A stretch of DNA of 25,793 bases. Origin: Chloroflexota bacterium. Its GTDB lineage: Bacteria > Chloroflexota > UBA6077. A program made the position numbers and the translations under genes. Under the pieces are notes generated by a model, which was given only the letters and a program-made list of their open reading frames with translations, was not told the origin of the DNA and searched no databases. How positions within the stretch are numbered: position 1 is the stretch's first letter; every line of letters begins with the position of its first letter. Of the stretch, positions 21,577 through 25,793 are shown in pieces. The stretch is taken from NCBI GenBank assembly GCA_021806765.1, contig JAJZQR010000052.1:1-25793 (forward strand), in the 5' to 3' direction.

Positions 21577-23693
21577 CGCTGGGCACCTCCCTCCATGTCG
21601 ACGATCAGGTTCAAGTAGCGGTCTATCGAACAGATGGCGCCGGGACCGATCACCGCCGTGGACTCTCGTTCTTCCACGATGGCCGGTCCCTGGAACCGGT
21701 CGCCGGGTCGCAAGAGGTATCGATCGTAGACCTCTACCTCCTGGTATCTGCCGGCTTCCGGCACGTAGGCCTTTCGGCGGCCCTTCAGCGCAGGGTTTGG
21801 CTGCCCGGCTTCGGCGGCATTCAGCTCCGAGAAGCGGATTGAGGGCTGAGGGCCCATGGCGATGAGCCGCCAGTTCATCGCCTCGATGGTTACGTCCTTC
21901 TCGTACCGGCTGAACAGCTTCGTGTACACCTCTCGGAAACTCTCTCGCAGAGCCTCCTGGTCGCCTTCTGCCAGTTCGCGCTCGGGGACAGGGACAACCA
22001 CCTCGTGCCCCTGGTCCACATAACGCATGTCCGCCTGCCGAACCCAGTGAATCTCCTCCCGGCGCACCCCCGCCCGGGCCAGCTCGTCGTCCGCCTGGGC
22101 CGCCATGGTTCTGTAGATCTCGTTTAGCTGCTTCCAGTCGATGCGGTCCAGCGGTACCACGTAGGCATGCACGAAGTCCATCCTCGGCGGGGCGACCAGC
22201 AGGCCGAAGGAGGAGGCCACTCCAGCCCCGGGAGGGCAGATGAGGCGGGAAAGCCCCATCTTCTGGGCGACTCGAAAGGCGTGCAGCGGCCCCGCACCGC
22301 CCGTGGCGAGCATGGTGAACTGGCGTGGATCGTGTCCCTTTTCGGCTATGTGGATCCTCGCGGCGCTGGCCATGTTCTCGTTCACCGTGTTGTAGACCCC
22401 CCAGGCTGCCTGGGTGAGGTCCAGCCCCAGCGGCTCTGCTACCTGTAGGCGAAGTGCGGTTTCGGCCCTCTCGGGGTGCAGTGGCATCTCGCCGCCCAGG
22501 AAGTAGTCGGGGTTGAGGTAACCCAGCACTAGGTCGGCGTCGGTTACCGTCGGCTCCTCGCCTCCGCAGCCGTAGCAGGCCGGGCCGGGCTCGGCGCTGG
22601 CGCTCTCGGGTCCCACCTTGAGCAGCCCTAGCTCGTCCTGGTGGGCGACGCTGCCGCCGCCCGCGCCGATCTCCATCAGGTCCACGGCCGGCGCCCGAAC
22701 CGGCAACCCGCTCCCCTTCTTGAAGCGATGAACCCGGGCTACTTCAAAGGAGTAGGTGGTCTCGGGCTGCCCGTTTTCGATCAGGCACGCCTTGGCGGTG
22801 GTGCCTCCCATGTCGAAGGCGAGCACCTTGGGCTCGCCCACCAGCCTTCCATAGAATGCCCCGACCAGCGCGCCCGCCGCCGGTCCGGATTCGATCAGCC
22901 GCACCGGCGTGGCCTTGGCCGTATCGATGGAGGTGATGCCGCCGCTTGAGAGCATGATGTGCAGGTCTCCCTGCACCCCCCGCTCGCTCAGTTCGCCCCG
23001 TAGCCGATCCAGGTATCGCCCTGTGATCGGTTGAACGTAGGCGTTGACGGCCGTGGTGGAGGTGCGCTCGTACTCGCGAATCTCGCGGGCCACCTTGGAG
23101 GAGAGGCTGACGAAGATCTCCGGGTGACTCTCGCGGATCTCCTCTTCGACGGCCAATTCGTGATCTGGGTTTGCGTAGGAGTGCAACAGGGAGACGGCGA
23201 TAGACTCGACTCCAGCCTCGGCTAGCTCCCCGATCGCTTCTCTGAGCCTTTCGCGATCGATGGGTACCAGCACCTCGCCCTCGGTGTATATCCGCTCCAT
23301 GGCCTCCTTGCGCAAGGGCGGCGGGATCAGCGGTTCGGGCATCCGGAGGAAGATGTCGTACAGGTCGTACTTCTGCTCTCGGCCGATCTCCAGGAGATCT
23401 TTCATCCCTTGAGTGGTGATCAGCCCCGTCTTGGCCCCCTTGCGTTCGATGACGGCGTTGGTCACCAGTGTGGTGGCGTGGATGACGTTGGCGATGCGGG
23501 CAGGGTCGATACCGCTCTGGCTCGCCACCTTAGTCAGACCGTTCAACACCCCCTGCGCGGGTTCCCGAGGTGTGGTCAATGATTTCCCGATGTGGAGTTG
23601 ATGGGTTTGCAGGTCGATCAGCACCAGATCTGTGAAGGTGCCGCCGATGTCGATGCCGAGCCGATAGGCTCCGCCGTTGGTGGAATCTGGCAA
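21573..23693 (-). CDS. hyuA: Hydantoinase A/oxoprolinase alpha-type ATP-binding subunit
   Basis: A 706-residue HyuA-family subunit with an ASKHA-type ATPase fold. The N-terminal phosphate loop RLGIDIGGTFTDLVLIDL (about 11-28) is followed by VIHATTLVTNAVIERKGAKTGLITTQG and REIREYERTSTTAVNAYVQP. FDMGGTTAKACLI forms the second phosphate loop and GIGAGGGS-like EIGAGGGSVA follows. The C-terminal domain contains the DVTIEAMNWRLIAMGP region. It couples ATP to ring opening or carboxylation together with HyuB. TTG 23693 is chosen because AGGAGGAG lies about eight bases upstream and the product then starts just before the phosphate loop; the frame stays open to 23879 but that extension runs through the promoter and operator. 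It is the first gene of the leftward operon. Confidence 0.92.
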   Translation of the reverse strand: MPDSTNGGAYRLGIDIGGTFTDLVLIDLQTHQLHIGKSLTTPREPAQGVLNGLTKVASQSGIDPARIANVIHATTLVTNAVIERKGAKTGLITTQGMKDLLEIGREQKYDLYDIFLRMPEPLIPPPLRKEAMERIYTEGEVLVPIDRERLREAIGELAEAGVESIAVSLLHSYANPDHELAVEEEIRESHPEIFVSLSSKVAREIREYERTSTTAVNAYVQPITGRYLDRLRGELSERGVQGDLHIMLSSGGITSIDTAKATPVRLIESGPAAGALVGAFYGRLVGEPKVLAFDMGGTTAKACLIENGQPETTYSFEVARVHRFKKGSGLPVRAPAVDLMEIGAGGGSVAHQDELGLLKVGPESASAEPGPACYGCGGEEPTVTDADLVLGYLNPDYFLGGEMPLHPERAETALRLQVAEPLGLDLTQAAWGVYNTVNENMASAARIHIAEKGHDPRQFTMLATGGAGPLHAFRVAQKMGLSRLICPPGAGVASSFGLLVAPPRMDFVHAYVVPLDRIDWKQLNEIYRTMAAQADDELARAGVRREEIHWVRQADMRYVDQGHEVVVPVPERELAEGDQEALRESFREVYTKLFSRYEKDVTIEAMNWRLIAMGPQPSIRFSELNAAEAGQPNPALKGRRKAYVPEAGRYQEVEVYDRYLLRPGDRFQGPAIVEERESTAVIGPGAICSIDRYLNLIVDMEGGAQR

Positions 23694-23765
23694 CGAAGAC
23701 TCCTCCTCTCCGTTCCCCAAGGGACTGATAGTGGGAACTCCTTTGGCCCCTTTGGGCGGAACTGC

Positions 23766-23794
23766 TTGACAAGGGACTTGCGGGTCCGTAGTAT
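23766..23794 (+). promoter_or_regulatory. Sigma-70-like promoter of the GntR-family gene
   Basis: TTGACA (23766-23771, perfect) and TAGTAT (23789-23794) are separated by exactly 17 bp. The start would be near 23801, immediately before the double palindrome at 23803-23826, giving a leader of about 55 nt to the ATG at 23856. Confidence 0.6.
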
Positions 23795-23795
23795 A
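23790..23795 (-). promoter_or_regulatory. Candidate -10 of the leftward hyuA operon
   Basis: Minus-strand TATACT, five of six consensus matches, overlaps the rightward -10 on the other strand. No good -35 is seen; the expected -35 position falls inside the double palindrome (23803-23826), so a bound regulator would occlude it. The leader would be about 90 nt to the TTG at 23693. Confidence 0.5.
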
Positions 23796-23802
23796 GCACG
23801 AA

Positions 23803-23826
23803 ATCAAAGATCTTTGATCAAAGATC
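23803..23826. promoter_or_regulatory. Two overlapping perfect palindromes, probable GntR-family operator
   Basis: ATCAAAGATCTTTGAT (23803-23818) and GATCTTTGATCAAAGATC (23809-23826) are both perfect palindromes and share ten bases. They give three alternating half-sites of the type (T)GATC-AAA. The A+T-rich block stands out from the G+C-rich surroundings and lies just downstream of the gntR promoter and upstream of the hyuA -10, the place for one site to control both directions. Confidence 0.75.
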
Positions 23827-23855
23827 ACATTCAGAAATCTGGACGACACTCTAAG

Positions 23856-24578
23856 ATGCACGAGATCGAACGACGCCACCTTTCGACGCTACAGCACCAC
23901 TCCAAAGAGGAACTCGCCTACCGTGAGTTGCGGGCTGCCATCCTGTCCAACGTCCTGAAGCCCGGCGAACGGATCATGCCACAGCAGCTGGCCGACCGCT
24001 TCTGCGTGTCCACTATGCCGGTGAGGCAGGCCCTCATGAGGCTGGAATCCGAGAGGTTGGTGCTGCGCATGCCCAACCGAGGGTTGATGGTTGCTCCGCT
24101 TTCCATGAAAGAGGTGGGAGACATCTACACCCTGCGGGTTGCCCTGGAAGGGGTGGCCGCGCGGCTGGCTGCTACACGGCTAGGCTCGGCGGATCTGGAC
24201 TCCCTGGGCGCTATGCTGAGGGTGATGGAGGTGCAGCTTGCCACAGGCCAGGTGGAGAAGCTGGTGGAAACCAACACTCACTTTCACTTCACCATCTACA
24301 GGGCTGCCGATAACGATCAGCTGTATGACATTCTGCAGAATCTGTGGGATCTATCCTCGCGCTACCGTGGCATGTACTATGGCGAACCATCCGTACCTGA
24401 GACGACTCTTCGAGAGCATCAGGGGATCTTGGCGGCTCTGCAGCGGAAAGACGCGGATGAGGCCGATAGGTTGGTGCGATCGGACATGGAGGAGACGGCT
24501 AAGGTGCTCCTGGCGCTGATCGCTGCCAACATCAATCAACGGGAAGGAGAAGTCAATGGCGACGTTCCGCTGGTCTGA
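23856..24578 (+). CDS. GntR-family (FCD/FadR-type) transcriptional regulator
   Basis: A 240-residue regulator. The N-terminal winged helix (EELAYRELRAAILSNVLKPGERIMPQQLADRFCVSTMPVRQALMRLESERLVLRMPNRGLMVAPLS, about residues 15-80) is followed by an all-helical FCD effector domain (YTLRVALEGVAARLAA, TNTHFHFTIYRAADND, LREHQGILAALQRKDADEADRLVRSDM) with His residues placed for the usual metal-linked ligand site. It should respond to a small carboxylate from the pathway. ATG 23856 is chosen as the first codon after the operator that gives the normal family length; its ribosome site is poor. Its 3' end overlaps the next gene by 23 bp, so the two are one transcript. It is probably autoregulated through the palindromes at 23803-23826. 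Confidence 0.9.
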   Translation: MHEIERRHLSTLQHHSKEELAYRELRAAILSNVLKPGERIMPQQLADRFCVSTMPVRQALMRLESERLVLRMPNRGLMVAPLSMKEVGDIYTLRVALEGVAARLAATRLGSADLDSLGAMLRVMEVQLATGQVEKLVETNTHFHFTIYRAADNDQLYDILQNLWDLSSRYRGMYYGEPSVPETTLREHQGILAALQRKDADEADRLVRSDMEETAKVLLALIAANINQREGEVNGDVPLV

Positions 24579-25356
24579 CTTAAGCTGGACCGAGTTGGAG
24601 GAAAGGCGGAAGGACAACCCGGTTGTCCTCTTCCCCGTCGGTGCCACCGAGATGCACGGCCTTCACCTCCCCCTCGGCAACGATTTCTTCAACGCTCAGG
24701 GCTTCGCGGAGAGGGCCGCCGAGAAGACCAGTTCCCTGGTGCTACCCGTCATTCCCTTTGGTTACTCCGAGTTCCTTCGCTCCTTTGCCGGCACCATCTC
24801 CATCCGGCACGAGACCCTCAGCATGATGGTTGAGGACGTGGTTCGCTGCGTTCTGGGCTATGGCTTCGACCACATCCTCTTTGTCAATCCTCATATCGAC
24901 AATGTGGCCATTATCGAGGCCGCTGCGAGGCGGGTGAAGGCCGATACCGGCATCGCGATGGCGTTGGTCAACCCTACGGCACTGGCCAAGGCCCTAGCCG
25001 CCGATCTCTTCGACGTTCCCGCCAACAAGGTGGGCGGCCACGGGGGGATCATCGGCACCAGCGTGATGCTGGCCTTGAAGCCGGAGTTGGTGGATCTCAG
25101 CAAGGCGCGGCGCGGCGAGATGAAGCAGGTATGGGGAATGCAGGCGATCAGCCCCTCCGAGGTCAAGTTCGGCAAGGGAAACGTTCACCTGTTCCTCGAA
25201 GCGGGCGACGTCAACGATGCCGGCACCTGGGGCGAGCCTCAGCACGTCACCCCTGAGAAGGCCGAAATCGTGGGCCAGCGCGTCACCGACTACATTGCCG
25301 AGTTCATCGAACACTTCCGGTCCATCGACACCCGGTCGAAATCCCGGGCCCTCTAG
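24556..25356 (+). CDS. Creatininase-family amidohydrolase
   Basis: A 266-residue creatininase-superfamily protein with its first metal motif intact: FPVGATEMHGLHLPLGND gives Glu32, His34 and Asp43. The next motif, NPHIDN, gives His113 and Asp115, where Asp may replace the Glu of true creatininase. The later HAGE-like motif reads GHGGIIGTS and has lost its Glu residues, so substrate choice or chemistry probably differs from creatinine hydrolysis. It aligns without gaps to the degraded homologue at 17622-18410 through the first 116 residues (same residue numbers for every metal position). ATG 24556 has AAGGAGAAG upstream and lies inside the end of the GntR gene. tctB starts 102 bp downstream. 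Expected role: hydrolysis of a cyclic or linear amide imported by the TTT system. Confidence 0.85.
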   Translation: MATFRWSDLSWTELEERRKDNPVVLFPVGATEMHGLHLPLGNDFFNAQGFAERAAEKTSSLVLPVIPFGYSEFLRSFAGTISIRHETLSMMVEDVVRCVLGYGFDHILFVNPHIDNVAIIEAAARRVKADTGIAMALVNPTALAKALAADLFDVPANKVGGHGGIIGTSVMLALKPELVDLSKARRGEMKQVWGMQAISPSEVKFGKGNVHLFLEAGDVNDAGTWGEPQHVTPEKAEIVGQRVTDYIAEFIEHFRSIDTRSKSRAL

Positions 25357-25458
25357 GCTCGAGACGGCGCCGGCGACTGGCTTTCCTCCAGTTCACCGGT
25401 CCCGTCGGGGGTTTCGGCCACTGCTGCCACAGCCTGTTTGGCGAGAGGGGTGAGGACA

Positions 25459-25793
25459 GTGAAACGGGCGGATGTCGTCAGCGGAGCGGTTCTCTTTGTA
25501 GTGTCCGCGATCCTCTTCTACCAGTCGTCGAAGCTGGAGATGGTGTACGGCAACTCGATACCGGGCACCGGCTTTCTTCCCTACTGGCTGTCTCTGGCGA
25601 TGGTTCTCCTGAGTCTGATCCTGATAGTCAATGGGGTTCGGAGCTTGGGTTCCGGTGCGACGCTGAGGTGGCCCCCGGGGAAGGGGCTGATCTGGATAGT
25701 AACAACCATCGGGGCTCTGGCAGCGTACACGATGCTGGCCACCGTAGTGGGCTATATCATATCGACCTTCGCCTTTCTGCTGGTTCTGGTTCG
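25459..25793 (+). CDS. tctB: Tripartite tricarboxylate transporter TctB-family small membrane subunit (cut by window end)
   Basis: The visible 111 codons give a TctB-like protein. A short basic N-terminus (VKRADVVSGAV) leads into a first hydrophobic helix (LFVVSAILFYQ). The conserved loop GNSIPGTGFLPYWLSL of the family and a second helix (AMVLLSLILIVNGV) follow. After a basic-Pro loop, further hydrophobic segments (IWIVTTIGALAAYTML, GYIISTFAFLLVLV) run to the edge. GTG 25459 is set by AGGGG eight bases upstream. TctB with the large subunit TctA forms the membrane part of the TTT symporter; tctA should lie just beyond the window. The binding protein for it is encoded at the far end of the opposite arm (16404-17489). 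Confidence 0.88.
   Translation, partial: MKRADVVSGAVLFVVSAILFYQSSKLEMVYGNSIPGTGFLPYWLSLAMVLLSLILIVNGVRSLGSGATLRWPPGKGLIWIVTTIGALAAYTMLATVVGYIISTFAFLLVLV

Noticed and set aside
23694..23879. N-terminal extension of HyuA
   Set aside because: The frame is open, but it would translate through the double palindrome and promoter elements. The TTG at 23693 has a strong ribosome site and gives the normal family N-terminus.
17622..25356. Textbook creatinine degradation operon
   Set aside because: Creatininase-fold and HyuAB genes suggest it, but no creatinase, sarcosine oxidase, creatinine deaminase or N-carbamoylsarcosine amidase is visible, and neither creatininase homologue keeps all motifs of the true enzyme.

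Overview
This is a high-G+C bacterial window carrying about 21 protein-coding genes and no rRNA or tRNA that I can recognise. Start codons are mixed (8 of 21 genes appear to use GTG or TTG), and clear purine-rich Shine-Dalgarno sequences precede most genes. The most likely source is a member of the Chloroflexota. The reasons are the Ala/Pro/Thr-rich lipoprotein linker after the lipobox of the solute-binding protein, the MEP-pathway genes beside an FAD amine-oxidase-type protein, and the many GTAGGG- and CCCTCTCCC-type dispersed hairpin repeats. This assignment is an inference; there is no rRNA or marker gene that settles it.

Left part (1-6195), isoprenoid and oxidoreductase block: dxs runs off the left edge on the minus strand. 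It is divergent from ispH and ispG on the plus strand, so three MEP-pathway enzymes (first, penultimate and last steps) sit together. A convergent FAD-dependent amine-oxidase-like gene and a small alpha/beta-hydrolase that lacks its nucleophile and histidine follow on the minus strand.

Middle-left (6295-10380), Fe-S and thiol-redox block: an AmmeMemoRadiSam-type radical SAM gene (amrS) and a SufR-like three-cysteine regulator lie on the minus strand. They are divergent from an Mrp/ApbC Fe-S carrier ATPase and a thioredoxin reductase. The 250-bp divergent promoter carries small palindromes.

Middle (10411-14165), 2-keto-3-deoxygluconate block: kdgK and a KDPG aldolase fused to a C-terminal VOC (glyoxalase-like) domain form a minus-strand pair. 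They are divergent from a LacI-family regulator, whose probable 34-bp operator lies just upstream of its gene. A large membrane heterodisulfide-reductase-like Fe-S protein (14266-16311) follows and ends at an 18-bp-stem hairpin.

Right part (16404-25793), accessory catabolic locus: on the minus strand, hyuA-hyuB (ATP-dependent hydantoinase/oxoprolinase), a metal-dependent amidohydrolase, a degenerate creatininase-fold protein and a TctC-type tripartite tricarboxylate transporter (TTT) binding lipoprotein run away from a GntR/FCD regulator. On the plus strand, that regulator gene overlaps a second creatininase-fold gene with an intact metal site and is followed by tctB (cut by the window end). 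Two overlapping perfect palindromes lie between the two arms, on top of divergent promoter elements. I read this as one regulated uptake-and-hydrolysis system for an unidentified small cyclic amide, hydantoin, lactam or imide-like acid. It is the most interesting part of the window.
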